From NCBI GenBank assembly GCA_963792445.1, contig CAWBWO010000002.1, forward strand, positions 62,001-126,000: a DNA stretch of 64,000 nucleotides, read 5' to 3'. The position numbers and the translations under genes are program-made. This document shows positions 25,355 to 35,438 of the stretch, in pieces. Numbering within the stretch: position 1 is the first letter of the stretch; every line of letters begins with the position of its first letter. The stretch comes from Rummeliibacillus sp963792445. Its GTDB lineage: Bacteria; Bacillota; Bacilli; Bacillales_A; Planococcaceae. The notes below the pieces were generated by a model. The model ran no database searches. It was not told the origin of the DNA and worked only from the letters and a program-made list of their open reading frames with translations.

Positions 25355-27273
25355 ATGTGGGTAACTAAACAAGCAAGTGTGAGATTGAAAGTTGTTATTG
25401 GGATATTCTTCGTTTTGGGATGTTTGTTAATTGGAAAATTGGTTGTCGTACAGTTTATACAACATGAATTTTTGACGAAAAAGGCAGAGCAAAACTGGGA
25501 CCGAGAAGTGCCAATGAAAAGTTTACGGGGCGATATTAAAGACCGAAATGGAAAGCTTTTAGTTGGGAATAGCTTGGCGCCTACACTTTACTATATGCCA
25601 GCTCAAAATAAAGAACCAGCGCATGTTGCTGCACAATTGGCTCCCTTATTGCAAATGAATGAAAAAGACTTAGAAAAAAAGCTTATGCAAAAGGTAACAA
25701 TTATTAAAATTGCGCCACAGGGTAAAAATATTTCTTATGAATTAGCAGAGCAAATTCAACAATTGCAAATCCCAGGATTATATACGGGGTTAGATTATAT
25801 TCGAGATTATCCATATGGATCTTTACTCTCTAGATTATTGGGTTTTACTGGCAGTGATATGCAAGGTTTAGCTGGGTTAGAATATCAATATAACGATTTA
25901 TTATTAGGCAAGGAATCAGCCATCCGATTATTTACAGATGCAAAGGGAGCAAACTTACCGCATGTGGAAGACGGGTGGAAGGAAGGGCAAGATGGAGCTA
26001 CGTTAGAGTTAACCATCGATGTAGATGTGCAAAAGGTAATTGAAAGAGAATTATCACAAGCAATGGAAAAGTATAATGCGGATCAGGCAATTGGAATTGC
26101 GATGAATCCGAAAACTGGAGAAATATTGGGATTAGCCTCTTTTCCTACGTATAATCCAGTCAGATTACCAAAAAGTAGATTCAAAGATTTATAATCGTAA
26201 TTTACCAGTTTGGATGACTTTTGAACCGGGATCTACATTTAAAATTATAACTTTAAGTGCAGCACTTGATCAAAATGTAGTTGATCTTAAAAAGGATTCC
26301 TTTTTTGATCCTGGCTATTCCATGGTTGAGGGGGCTAGGCTTCGATGTTGGAAGAGAGAAGGTCATGGACAAGAATCATTCCTTGAAGTAGTTGAAAATT
26401 CTTGTAACCCTGGTTTTATTGAGCTAGGAAGACGTGTTGGTCCTACAAAGCTTCAACAGTATATACGTGACTTTGGGTTTGGACAGGTGACAGGATCTAA
26501 TATGGCTGGTGAGTCAACAGGTATTTTATTCTCCCCCAAAAATTATGGCCCTGTAGAACATGCAACAACTTCATTTGGTCAAGGGATATCCGTTACACCA
26601 ATTCAGCAAGTACAGGCAGTTGCTGCTGCTGTTAATGGTGGAAAACTCATGACGCCATACATCGTCAAAAAAATTATTAATAGTAACAATGGCAGTGTAT
26701 TAAAAGAATATGAGCCGACTATGAAAAAACAAGTGATCCGTCCAGAGACTTCCGCAAAGGTTCGTGAAGCATTGGAATCAGTAGTTGCAAATGGATCGGG
26801 TAGAGGGGCATATAGAGATCATTTGAGAATTGGTGGCAAAACAGGAACAGCACAAAAAGCAGAGGACGGTCGTTACATAAAGTGGAGAGTATATTGTATC
26901 GTTTATTGGATTTGCTCCAGCAGATGACCCACAAATCGTTGTGTATGTAGCAATTGATAATCCAAAATATGGCCCACAATTTGGCGGTGTCATTGCAGCA
27001 CCAATCGTTGGACAAATTATTGAAGATGTTCATCCAATCGTTGGAATTCAAGATCGCAAAGACCAGCTAGAAAAAGAATATCGTTGGGGAGATATTGAAA
27101 AAGTTCGTGTTCCTGACTTAGTAGGAAAAACGAAAGAAGAAATTACAGGAATGATGTATCCGTTCCGACTTGAGTGGCATGGAGAAGGAGACAAAATTGT
27201 TTCTCAACTTCCAAAAGCAGATGCACAAATCGTAAAAGATGGGACTATTCACGTTTATTTAGAAAAAGAGTAA
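25355..27273 (+). CDS. spoVD: Stage V sporulation transpeptidase SpoVD (interrupted by two +1 frameshifts)
   Basis: SpoVD is the class B PBP for the spore cortex. I take ATG 25355 as start (AAAAAAGGTGTG lies upstream; GTG 25340 is possible). There is a membrane segment at about residues 10-33. The frame breaks near 26158-26161 and again at an A3 run, 26879-26881; dropping one base at each rejoins YNP..DYQKVDSKIYNRNLPVWM and RYISGEYIVSFIGFAPAD. The restored protein is about 638 residues. It carries EPGSTFK (Ser about 291), GKTGTAQK (about 492) and one PASTA domain at the end. Both breaks cut conserved sequence, so errors are likely. It directly precedes mraY; murE, which follows spoVD in B. 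subtilis, is missing. Confidence 0.88.
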
Positions 27274-27349
27274 TGTTAGTCTTTAAAAATGTATTCGAAA
27301 CTACTATCATAATACATGTACTAAACAAGGTTAGAAGGAGAATTTTTTC

Positions 27350-28324
27350 ATGTCAATCGCAACAATGCTAATTATATTAGCAATTTCATTTTTTATTTCG
27401 GTCATACTTGGGCCGATTGTTATCCCTATGTTAAGACGTTTTAAATTTGGTCAAAGCATTCGTGAAGAAGGGCCAAAATCACATATGAAAAAGGCAGGTA
27501 CCCCTACAATGGGTGGTGTCATTTTCTTACTATCAATCATTGTAACAACCGTAATTATGAGCTTAGTAAAAGGTGCATTTACTTCTCAATCAATTATTTT
27601 GATTCTTGTTTTGATTGGATTCGGAGTAGTTGGATTTTTAGATGATGGACTTAAAATCATTTTCAAACGAAATTTAGGATTAACTTCATTACAAAAACTT
27701 ATTGCACAAATTGTTATTTCGATTGCGGCCTATTTCTTAATGAAATTAGGAACGTTTCATAATATAGTTCAAATTCCGTTTACAGATTTTGCAATACATT
27801 TAGGCGTATTTTATATGCTGTTTCTAATTTTCTGGTTAGTTGGTTTTTCTAACGCAGTCAATTTGACAGATGGATTGGACGGTTTAGTGTCAGGTACAGC
27901 TTCCATTGCATTCGCAGCATATGGGGTATTGGCACTATTAAATGATCAATTGGATATTGCCATTTTTGCGTTTGCAGTAGTTGGTGCTTTACTTGGTTTC
28001 TTAATTTTCAATGCCAACCCTGCAAAAGTATTTATGGGAGATACCGGTTCACTAGCATTAGGTGGAGCACTTGCAATGCTATCCATCTTAGTTGGTCAAG
28101 AACTACTATTATTATTAATCGGAATAATTTTTGTCCTTGAAACTTTATCTGTTATTCTACAGGTAGCAAGTTTCAAATTGACAGGAAAGAGAATATTTAA
28201 AATGAGTCCACTACATCACCATTTTGAACTTTCAGGTTGGTCGGAATGGCGTATTGTCCTAACGTTCTGGTTAACAGCATTAGTGGCAGCATTGATTGCA
28301 GTGGTTCCGGAGGTATTATCATGA
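27350..28324 (+). CDS. mraY: Phospho-N-acetylmuramoyl-pentapeptide transferase MraY
   Basis: The 324-residue polytopic enzyme makes lipid I from UDP-MurNAc-pentapeptide and undecaprenyl phosphate. Family marks are KAGTPTMGGVIFL (about residues 46-58), the aspartate-rich FLDDGLKI (about 99-106), NAVNLTDGLDGL (about 165-176) with catalytic Asp, FMGDTGSLALGGALA (about 228-242) and SPLHHHFE (about 285-292). The start ATG at 27350 follows AAGGAGAATTTTTTC. Its TGA stop overlaps ATG 28321 of murD, preceded by GGAGG, a translational coupling site. Confidence 0.97.
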   Translation: MSIATMLIILAISFFISVILGPIVIPMLRRFKFGQSIREEGPKSHMKKAGTPTMGGVIFLLSIIVTTVIMSLVKGAFTSQSIILILVLIGFGVVGFLDDGLKIIFKRNLGLTSLQKLIAQIVISIAAYFLMKLGTFHNIVQIPFTDFAIHLGVFYMLFLIFWLVGFSNAVNLTDGLDGLVSGTASIAFAAYGVLALLNDQLDIAIFAFAVVGALLGFLIFNANPAKVFMGDTGSLALGGALAMLSILVGQELLLLLIGIIFVLETLSVILQVASFKLTGKRIFKMSPLHHHFELSGWSEWRIVLTFWLTALVAALIAVVPEVLS

Positions 28325-29674
28325 AAAACTTGAACATTGATTGAACACAAAAAAGTACTAGTATTAGGTCTAGCAAAAAGTGGTGTAGCAGCTGCAGAAT
28401 TACTTCATAAAATGGGGGCATTTGTTACTGTAAATGATGCGAAACCTTTTGAAGAAAACAAGGATGCACAAAAACTCTTACAACAAGGAATTACAGTGAT
28501 TTGTGGTCGTCACCCAGAAGATTTACTGGATGAAGGATTCGAATTAGTAATTAAAAATCCTGGTATTCCTTATACAAATATTATCGTTAATGATGCAGTA
28601 AAACGAGGGATTCCGGTTTGGACAGAAGTGGAATTAGCTTACTTAATTAGTGAAGCGCCTATGATAGGTATTACTGGTTCAAATGGTAAAACAACTACTA
28701 CAACTTTGCTTTATCATATTTTGAACGAAGGCGGCAAAAAGCCATTAATAGCTGGTAATATTGGTACAGTTGCATGTACGGTAACAGAGAATGCAACTGC
28801 CGAAAATGTCATAGTAACAGAATTATCTTCTTTCCAATTAATGGGTACCGAAACGTTTAAACCGAAAATCGCTATTTGGACGAATTTATATGAAGCACAT
28901 ATTGATTATCATGGTTCAATGGAAGCCTACGGAAATGCTAAATTTGGAATTACGCGCAACCAAGATGCATCAGATTATTTAATCTTTAATGCAGATCAAG
29001 AAATTGTTTCAGCTTATGCAAGAAAGTCAAATGCACATCTAATTCCATTTACTACAACTCATATTAATGAAGATGGTATTAGTGCAGATGATGAAATGAT
29101 TTACTGGTTAGGTAAACCATTTATGAATCGCGATAAGATTGCCCTTCCTGGAAAACACAATTTAGAAAATGTACTAGCTGCTGTTGCAGCTGCGATATTG
29201 TTGAACTGCCCTAAGGACAAAATGGAACAGGTTCTACAATCATTTACAGGCGTTAAACATCGTACACAATATGTTCGTGAATGGAAAGAACGCAAATTTT
29301 ATAATGATTCAAAAGCTACAAATACACTTGCTACTCGGAGTGCACTTGAAGCGTTTAAACAACCGATTGTATTACTTGCAGGTGGTTTGGATAGAGGTCA
29401 CTCATTTGAAGAATTACGACCATTTATGAACAATGTACATGCGGTAGTTGTTTCGGGGCAAACTGCAGAACGATTTGCAGAATTTGCACAATCTTGTGGC
29501 GTAAAAACAATTATCCATGCAAAAGACATTGCAGAAGCAGTACCTAAAGCAGCAGAAGTTTCAAGCGCTGGTGATGTCATATTACTTTCACCTGCATGTG
29601 CAAGTTGGGATCAATATCCTAGCTTTGAAGTACGTGGAGATTTATTTATCGAAGCAGCTATGAAGCTAAAATAG
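28321..29674 (+). CDS. murD: UDP-N-acetylmuramoylalanine-D-glutamate ligase MurD (start region frameshifted)
   Basis: MurD adds D-Glu to UDP-MurNAc-L-Ala. The long frame opens only at a TTG at 28337 with no ribosome binding site, whereas ATG 28321 has GGAGG 8 bases upstream and overlaps the mraY stop. That ATG frame stops at 28344; removing one base between 28331 and 28342 joins it to the main frame (MKNLN..EHKKVLVLGLAKSG), the known MurD N-terminus. The body shows the ATP loop GITGSNGKTTTT (about residues 117-128), NLYEAHIDYHGSMEAY, and FYNDSKATNTLATRSA (about 321-336). The corrected protein is about 450 residues. Confidence 0.93.
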
Positions 29675-29698
29675 TTGCCATATTACGTGATAGGAAGG

Positions 29699-30784
29699 AT
29701 GCCTTGCCTGATACAGCGTGAACGACTATGGTTAATGATTGCAACGTTATTTTTGACATTCATTGGCATTGTTTTTGTCTACTCTGCCGGTAGTTACTGG
29801 GGAAAGATCCACTACGGACAAACAGCACCGTTTTTAGTAAAACAGTTAGTCTATTTAGGAGTAGCGTTAATTGCTTTTTACATTTGCGGTAACTATAAAG
29901 GTTTACAATTAGAAAAAACGTGGACTCTTTTTTATTGGTTGTCCATCCTTTTACTTGTTGCCGTCCTGATTCCAGGAATTGGTGTTGTCCGAAATGGCTC
30001 TCAAAGTTGGATTGCAGTAGGTCCACTTAGTCTGCAACCTTCGGAACTTACTAAGATTGCTACAATCATCAAACTAAGTTTTATCTTAGCAAACCAAAAA
30101 TCAACACAATCTAAAATTCATTGGCGGCACTTTTTATATTTGTTTATCCCAGTAATTCTTATAATGTTACAACCTGACTTTGGATCTGCGTTTATACTAA
30201 TTGTTTCTGTATTTTTGCTTTTCTTTATAGCAGGATATCCAATTCGTTTTTATGCTTTCTTAATCATTGCAGGTGTATTAGGCCTGGTAGGGTTGATTCT
30301 TTCTGCACCTTACCGTCTAAAACGAATTGAAGCGTTTTTAGATCCATGGTCAGATCCACTAGGGAGTGGGTTTCAAGCAATCCAATCATTACTTGCCATT
30401 GGGCCGGCGGGTTTATATGGCCATGGTTTTGGAAATAGTAGACAAAAGTATTTATACTTACCTGAACCTCAAAATGATTTCATCTTCTCAATTATCGCTG
30501 AAGAGATGGGGTTTATTGGAGCAGCAATAATTATTTGTGCCTTTGGTTTACTCATCTATTCCGGGTATAAATTAGCTTATAAATCGAGTCTAAAAGTTTC
30601 CTTATACAGTATTGCAACATTAATTGGAATGATTGGTTTCCAAGCATTTCTGAATATCGGTGTCGTTTCAGGGTTATTACCAGTGACGGGTGTGACACTG
30701 CCCTTCATAAGTTATGGAGGAACTTCACTTGTTGTTACTTGGATTGCTATAGGAATTGTTTGGAATTTTTCTAAAGAGAAATAA
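29699..30784 (+). CDS. spoVE: SEDS glycosyltransferase SpoVE/FtsW
   Basis: This is a polytopic SEDS peptidoglycan polymerase. The start is unclear: the frame opens at TTG 29675, one base after the murD stop. ATG 29699 has AGGAAGG touching it, and GTG 29687 is also possible. I list the ATG, giving 361 residues, close to the roughly 366 of B. subtilis SpoVE. Features are VFVYSAGSYWG in the first segment, IAVGPLSLQPSELTK (the catalytic-loop region), SDPLGSGFQAIQSLLAIGPAG, and LPFISYGGTSLV near the C-terminus. Position between murD and divIB favours SpoVE (cortex), but no other ftsW is visible here to compare. In B. subtilis murG and murB follow; both are missing. Confidence 0.9.
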   Translation: MPCLIQRERLWLMIATLFLTFIGIVFVYSAGSYWGKIHYGQTAPFLVKQLVYLGVALIAFYICGNYKGLQLEKTWTLFYWLSILLLVAVLIPGIGVVRNGSQSWIAVGPLSLQPSELTKIATIIKLSFILANQKSTQSKIHWRHFLYLFIPVILIMLQPDFGSAFILIVSVFLLFFIAGYPIRFYAFLIIAGVLGLVGLILSAPYRLKRIEAFLDPWSDPLGSGFQAIQSLLAIGPAGLYGHGFGNSRQKYLYLPEPQNDFIFSIIAEEMGFIGAAIIICAFGLLIYSGYKLAYKSSLKVSLYSIATLIGMIGFQAFLNIGVVSGLLPVTGVTLPFISYGGTSLVVTWIAIGIVWNFSKEK

Positions 30785-30807
30785 TTATGTAGAAGGGAGT
30801 GATCAGT

Positions 30808-31572
30808 ATGGAAAAAATAATAGATATTGAAGAACGGATTCCAACATTGAAAGAACGCCGAAAAAAAAGAACAAATAGACGTTTTCTATTGCTTTTAGTT
30901 ATTTTCATTGCTACCTTACTGACACTTCTATATTTTCAATCACCTATAAGTCATATAAAAAAAATAACAGTCGAGGGAAATCATCTAAAGAGTAAAGAAT
31001 TTTACATAAAACATAGCGGAATAGAAAAAGGAAACTCATTATGGGAATTTAATAGCGGCAGAGTAGAATCACTATTAAAAGACCAGCGAATCGTAGAGAA
31101 TGTCACGATAAAAAGAAAGTGGATCAATGAAGTTACCATTTCTGTATCGGAGTATAAACAAGTAGCCTATTTAAAAGAAAATGATCATTATAACTTGGTG
31201 TTAAATAATGGTACCATTTTGCAATTGAATAATGCACCTACTAGCTTGAACGTTCCTATTTTAGTAGGTTTTGAGGATAATAAAACAAGAAAGAAAATGA
31301 TTCAACAGTTGGACAAGATGGATGAAGAATTAATTTCTTTGATTTCACAAGTAAATGCGATTCCAAATGATACAAATCCTTATGCGATTCAGATGTTTAT
31401 GAATGATGGATTTGAAGTAAGAGCATCCATTCCTACACTTGCATCAAAATTAAAATATTACCCATCTATTATTTCACAAGTTAAAAAAGGTGAAAAAGGC
31501 GTAATTGACTTAGAGGTAGGGACTTTTTATCGCTCTTACAATAGCGAATACGGAACATCTCAGAGTGAATAA
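30808..31572 (+). CDS. divIB: Cell division protein DivIB (FtsQ)
   Basis: The protein is 254 residues from ATG 30808 (AAGGGAGTGATCAGT precedes; GTG 30799 also in frame). It has a basic cytoplasmic tail (TLKERRKKRTNRR), one membrane segment (about residues 26-44), then the POTRA domain (ISHIKKITVEGNHLKSKEFYIKHSGI) and the FtsQ beta domain ending near residue 240. It stabilises FtsL and DivIC at the division septum. It is the last gene before a 293-base AT-rich gap and new promoters for ftsA. Confidence 0.93.
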   Translation: MEKIIDIEERIPTLKERRKKRTNRRFLLLLVIFIATLLTLLYFQSPISHIKKITVEGNHLKSKEFYIKHSGIEKGNSLWEFNSGRVESLLKDQRIVENVTIKRKWINEVTISVSEYKQVAYLKENDHYNLVLNNGTILQLNNAPTSLNVPILVGFEDNKTRKKMIQQLDKMDEELISLISQVNAIPNDTNPYAIQMFMNDGFEVRASIPTLASKLKYYPSIISQVKKGEKGVIDLEVGTFYRSYNSEYGTSQSE

Positions 31573-31768
31573 AGCATTTAATTGTATAATTAATCTCTAT
31601 TTTTGCTATTTTGGCTAATAGACAGTTTTAAATAGATTCCAAATGTAGTAATCTTAGCTTAAAAGAAATAAATTTGATTATTTTAAACATTTCAGACTTT
31701 TATATCTAGCTTATTCACCAAAAGAAATCACAAAAAATGCATCAAAAGTCAAAAAAAACAGTATAAAT

Positions 31769-31798
31769 GAAGGAATTTCGGGTGGCTATCAGGAATTT
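31769..31798 (+). promoter_or_regulatory. Sigma-H-like promoter of ftsAZ
   Basis: GAAGGAATT (31769-31777) matches the sigma-H -35 RNAGGAWWW fully. Fifteen bases later GAATTT (31793-31798) matches the -10 core; the R two bases before it is C. B. subtilis ftsAZ also has a sigma-H promoter that boosts FtsZ at the onset of sporulation. Confidence 0.6.
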
Positions 31799-31801
31799 AT
31801 T

Positions 31802-31830
31802 TAGACAAGTTCATCATTTTACAATAGAAT
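31802..31830 (+). promoter_or_regulatory. Sigma-A promoter of ftsAZ
   Basis: TAGACA (31802-31807), 17 bases and TAGAAT (31825-31830), each 5 of 6 to consensus, about 35 bases upstream of the ftsA start. The upstream part of the gap (31573-31768) is AT-rich and I see nothing else in it. Confidence 0.65.
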
Positions 31831-31865
31831 AATTACTAACAGTAGTTGAAGGAGGTGCCACAGTT

Positions 31866-33153
31866 TTGAATCATTCAGAATTATACGTTTCATTAGATAT
31901 AGGATCTTCTTCTGTAAAAGTCCTCATCGGAGAGGTTAATGATGAAACTGTGCATGTAATTGGTGTAGGTAATGTAAAATCAGCGGGGATTCGTAGAGGT
32001 AGTATAGTAGATATTGATGCTACAGTACAATCTATTAAAAAAGCAGTTGACCAAGCCGAAAGAATGGTTGGATTATCTATCAATAAAGTAATCCTTGGCA
32101 TTCCTGCAAATCAGGTACAATTGCACAATGTAAAAGGAGTAGTAGCAGTAAATAGCGAGAATCGCGAAATTACCGATTTAGATTTAGATCGCGTAATTGA
32201 ATCTGCACAGTTAATGTCCATTCCACCTGATCGCGAATTAGTCAATATTGTGCCAACACAATATATAGTTGATGGGTTAGATGGAATTAATGACCCAAGA
32301 GGCATGATCGGTATTCGCTTGGAAATGGATGGAACAATGATTACAACATCAAAAACAGTTTTACACAATCTGTCTACGTTGTGTTGAAAAAGCTGGCTTA
32401 GAAATTCAACAAATATATTTACAACCTTTAGCTTCAGGCGAATTTGCCTTAACAGAAGATGACCGAAATCATGGGACAGCATTCATCGATATCGGTGGAG
32501 GTTCAACAACACTTGCTATTTTCAAAGATGGACATTTTATTGACACTGCTATGATTCCAGTTGGTGGTGAAAATATCACAAAAGATTTATCCATTGTATT
32601 AAAAACACCTACAGAACAAGCTGAGAAGATAAAAAACGAATATGGACATGCATACTATGATGATGCTTCAGAAGATGAATTATTTGAAGTGCCAGTAATA
32701 GGTGCAGATACAAAAGAGCAATTTAGTCAAAGATACATATCCGAAATTATTGGTGTTAGACTTGAAGAGCTATTCGATTTAATTATTGATGAATTATATC
32801 GAATGGGAATTCAAGATTTACCAGGCGGTGTGGTTTTGACTGGAGGCGTTGCAAAATTAGAAGGATTACCTCAATTAGCACGTCATGTGTTACAAACTAG
32901 CGTCAAGATTTATGCACCTAATTACATTGGCGTAAGAGAACCTGAATATACTTCAGCAGTTAGCTTAATACGTTATGCATATAAAGAATCGCAATTTAAT
33001 CGAGATGTTAGTGACAACACACCGCTAGGACCAGTTGGGCATGAAGAACATCATATTGAACAACATAGTGCTACTTCAGCATTTGAAACAAAAGAACATC
33101 GTGATGGAGTGCTAACGAAAGTAAAAGGTTTCTTTAATAGATTTTTAGAATAA
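31866..33153 (+). CDS. ftsA: Cell division protein FtsA (interrupted by a +1 frameshift)
   Basis: FtsA is the actin-fold membrane tether of FtsZ. The TTG start at 31866 follows GAAGGAGGTGCCACAGTT. As written the frame stops at 32387, after 173 residues; one extra base at about 32367-32374 (the G at 32372 restores HNLLRCVEKAGLEI) joins it to the frame that continues to 33153, giving 428 residues. Features are SLDIGSSSVKVLIGEV (phosphate-1, residues 9-24), the SHS2/1C region, FIDIGGGSTTLAIF (phosphate-2), VLTGGVAKLEGL (about 323-334) and a C-terminal amphipathic helix (VKGFFNRFLE) for membrane binding. The gene must be functional if ftsZ is, so a sequence error is likely. Confidence 0.92.
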
Positions 33154-33202
33154 TCAAAGCGATATTTTCTACACATTATGAGCTAAATTAGGAGGAATAG
33201 AG

Positions 33203-34382
33203 ATGTTAGAATTTGAAATAAACGAGGAGCAACTGGCCGTAATTAAAGTTATTGGTGTCGGTGGTGGCGGGAATAATGCCGTCAACAGAATGATTGAACA
33301 TGGTGTACAAGGTGTAGAATTTATCTCCGTAAATACTGATGCGCAAGCTTTAAAATTATCAAAAGCTGATGTGAAATTACAAATAGGTGCTAAATCTACA
33401 CGTGGACTTGGAGCAGGTGCTAACCCAGAGGTTGGTAAAAAAGCTGCGGAAGAAAGTAAAGAACAAATCGAAGAAGCATTAGGTGGCGCAGATATGGTAT
33501 TTGTTACTGCTGGTATGGGTGGCGGTACTGGTACAGGTGCAGCACCTGTTATCGCACAAATCGCTAAAGATCTTGGTGCTTTAACAGTTGGTGTTGTAAC
33601 ACGACCATTCTCATTTGAAGGAAAAAAACGTCAAAAGCAAGCTCTTTCTGGTATAGCTGCAATGAAAGAAGCAGTCGACACATTAATCGTAATTCCAAAT
33701 GATCGTTTATTAGAAATCGTTGATAAAAACACACCAATGGTAGAAGCGTTCCGTGAAGCTGATAATGTTTTACGTCAAGGGGTTCAAGGTATTTCCGATT
33801 TGATCGCTGTTCCTGGCTTGATTAACCTAGACTTTGCCGATGTTAAAACAATTATGTCTAACAAAGGTTCTGCATTAATGGGAATCGGTATTGCATCAGG
33901 TGAAACACGTGCTGTTGAAGCTGCAAAAAAAGCCATTTCAAGTCCATTACTTGAAACTTCTATCCATGGAGCAAAAGGTGTTCTTATGAATATGACTGGT
34001 GGCTCTAACTTAAGTTTATATGAAGTTCAAGAAGCAGCTGATATCGTAGCTTCAGCTTCAGATGAAGATGTAAATATTATTTTCGGTGCTGTAATTAATG
34101 ATAATTTAAAAGATGAAATTGTTGTAACGGTCATTGCAACTGAATTCAATGAAGAGGAATCAACAATATGACTCTCGTAATGTGAATAATCGTGGTGGTA
34201 TTGGTACACAAAGACAACAACAAGCACCCGTACAACAAATGACAAGTCGTGAAGTGCGTACAGAAGAAGTAGTACAACCTGTACAAGAAAGCCCTCGTCA
34301 AACACCAAGCTATAATACAAATACGCAAGACGAAGGATTAGATATCCCAACATTCCTACGTAACCGTAATAAACGTCGCTAA
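33203..34382 (+). CDS. ftsZ: Tubulin-like division GTPase FtsZ (interrupted by a +1 frameshift near the C-terminus)
   Basis: FtsZ polymerises into the Z ring. The ATG at 33203 follows TTAGGAGGAATAGAG. The GTPase core is intact: GGGGNNAVN (about residues 18-26), GGGTGTGAAPV (about 106-116), the T7 loop NLDFADVKT (about 209-217). The frame stops at 34171, just after ATEFNEEE; one extra base at 34157-34161 joins it to QQYDSRNVNNRGG, a Gln-rich linker, and the conserved C-terminal peptide LDIPTFLRNRNKRR that binds FtsA, SepF and other partners. The corrected length is 392 residues. As written the protein would lose linker and tail. A strong terminator follows. Confidence 0.95.
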
Positions 34383-34400
34383 TTCAAATAAAATTACGTA

Positions 34401-34438
34401 AAGCTATCTACTAAACTATTTAGTAGATAGCTTTTTTC
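34401..34438 (+). terminator. Terminator after ftsZ
   Basis: A perfect 13-bp stem (34401-34413 with 34421-34433) followed by T-rich sequence. It ends the ftsAZ unit. Confidence 0.92.
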
Positions 34439-34587
34439 TTTTTATATATGCTCTACTCTTTTTAAGTACAATATTTATTCACCAGAAAAATGGAAATTAG
34501 TGTCGGAAAGTTTCTTCTTCTATCATTCACCCTTTGACATTTTTTGAAGTAATTATGTGTTATTTTGTCTATGTGGGAGGTGGTGAA

Positions 34588-35421
34588 TTGTATGGCGAAG
34601 TTCTGATATTAATAAATGCATTATTTAACTATGTCATTCTTTCCTTTACCAATTCGATTTGTTATATGCAGCAAAAAAGGGTACGTCTTTTACTAAGTGC
34701 TATTATTGCTGGTATTTGGATTGTTGTCTTTGGTCACCATTTTCTCATGATGGTAATAGCTTTTGTGTTAATGATTACAACTGCTTTTGGATTTCAAATT
34801 CGTAAATGGTGGAAGGGAGCCCTCATGTGTTTTGTAGGGGCTTTATTTGCAGGAGGGTTATTAACCGCGTTCGAGCCACTATGGATGAATAGATCCGTGT
34901 TTACCCTAATGATTGTGTGGGGTATTGTAGCAACTGCCGGCTTATTGTTATTAAAGAGTCGATTACTTGTTGCACGTGGTGATAAATTACAGCAAAATCT
35001 CGTTCAGATCTGTAAATTGCAATTAGGTGAAATGATTGTTTCACTAAAATGTTTTGTAGATACAGGAAATACGACAGTTGAGCCGTTATCGGGAAAACCT
35101 GTTCATTTTGTTCGTTATAAAGCAATAGAACATTCCTTACCTGAAAAATTGAAAATGGCGTTGTTTCAATGGGATGTAAATGAGCCTTATGATTTAAAAA
35201 TGTTTTCAAATGATGATCGAAAAAGAGTGGCTGTTATTCCAATTACAACTGTACAAGATAAGAAAACATATAGTTTAGCTCTTCGTTATGATCATTGGCT
35301 TATTCAAGACGAAGAAACTCGCCCAATTTCACCCGGTTTTTTAATTATTTCAATTCAAAACACCCCGTTTCCACAAGATGCAGATGCCATATTACATTTT
35401 ACTGCTTTATATCACATTTAA
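34588..35421 (+). CDS. spoIIGA: Pro-sigma-E processing protease SpoIIGA
   Basis: SpoIIGA is a membrane aspartic protease that cleaves pro-sigma-E in the mother cell after the SpoIIR signal. I choose TTG 34588 (GGAGGTGGTGAA directly upstream), giving 277 residues; in-frame upstream codons to 34534 run through that site. Five hydrophobic segments span about residues 1-140. The cytoplasmic protease domain holds the catalytic motif CFVDTGNTTVEPLSG with Asp at about 158. The C-terminal half is soluble. It is followed 17 bases later by sigE, the usual pair. Confidence 0.93.
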   Translation: MYGEVLILINALFNYVILSFTNSICYMQQKRVRLLLSAIIAGIWIVVFGHHFLMMVIAFVLMITTAFGFQIRKWWKGALMCFVGALFAGGLLTAFEPLWMNRSVFTLMIVWGIVATAGLLLLKSRLLVARGDKLQQNLVQICKLQLGEMIVSLKCFVDTGNTTVEPLSGKPVHFVRYKAIEHSLPEKLKMALFQWDVNEPYDLKMFSNDDRKRVAVIPITTVQDKKTYSLALRYDHWLIQDEETRPISPGFLIISIQNTPFPQDADAILHFTALYHI

Positions 35422-35438
35422 TGAATGGAGGTTTTTTT

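Noticed and set aside
26214..27273. Extra penicillin-binding protein genes after spoVD
   Set aside because: The pieces at 26214-26927 and 26941-27273 are in-order segments of one SpoVD split by frame breaks.
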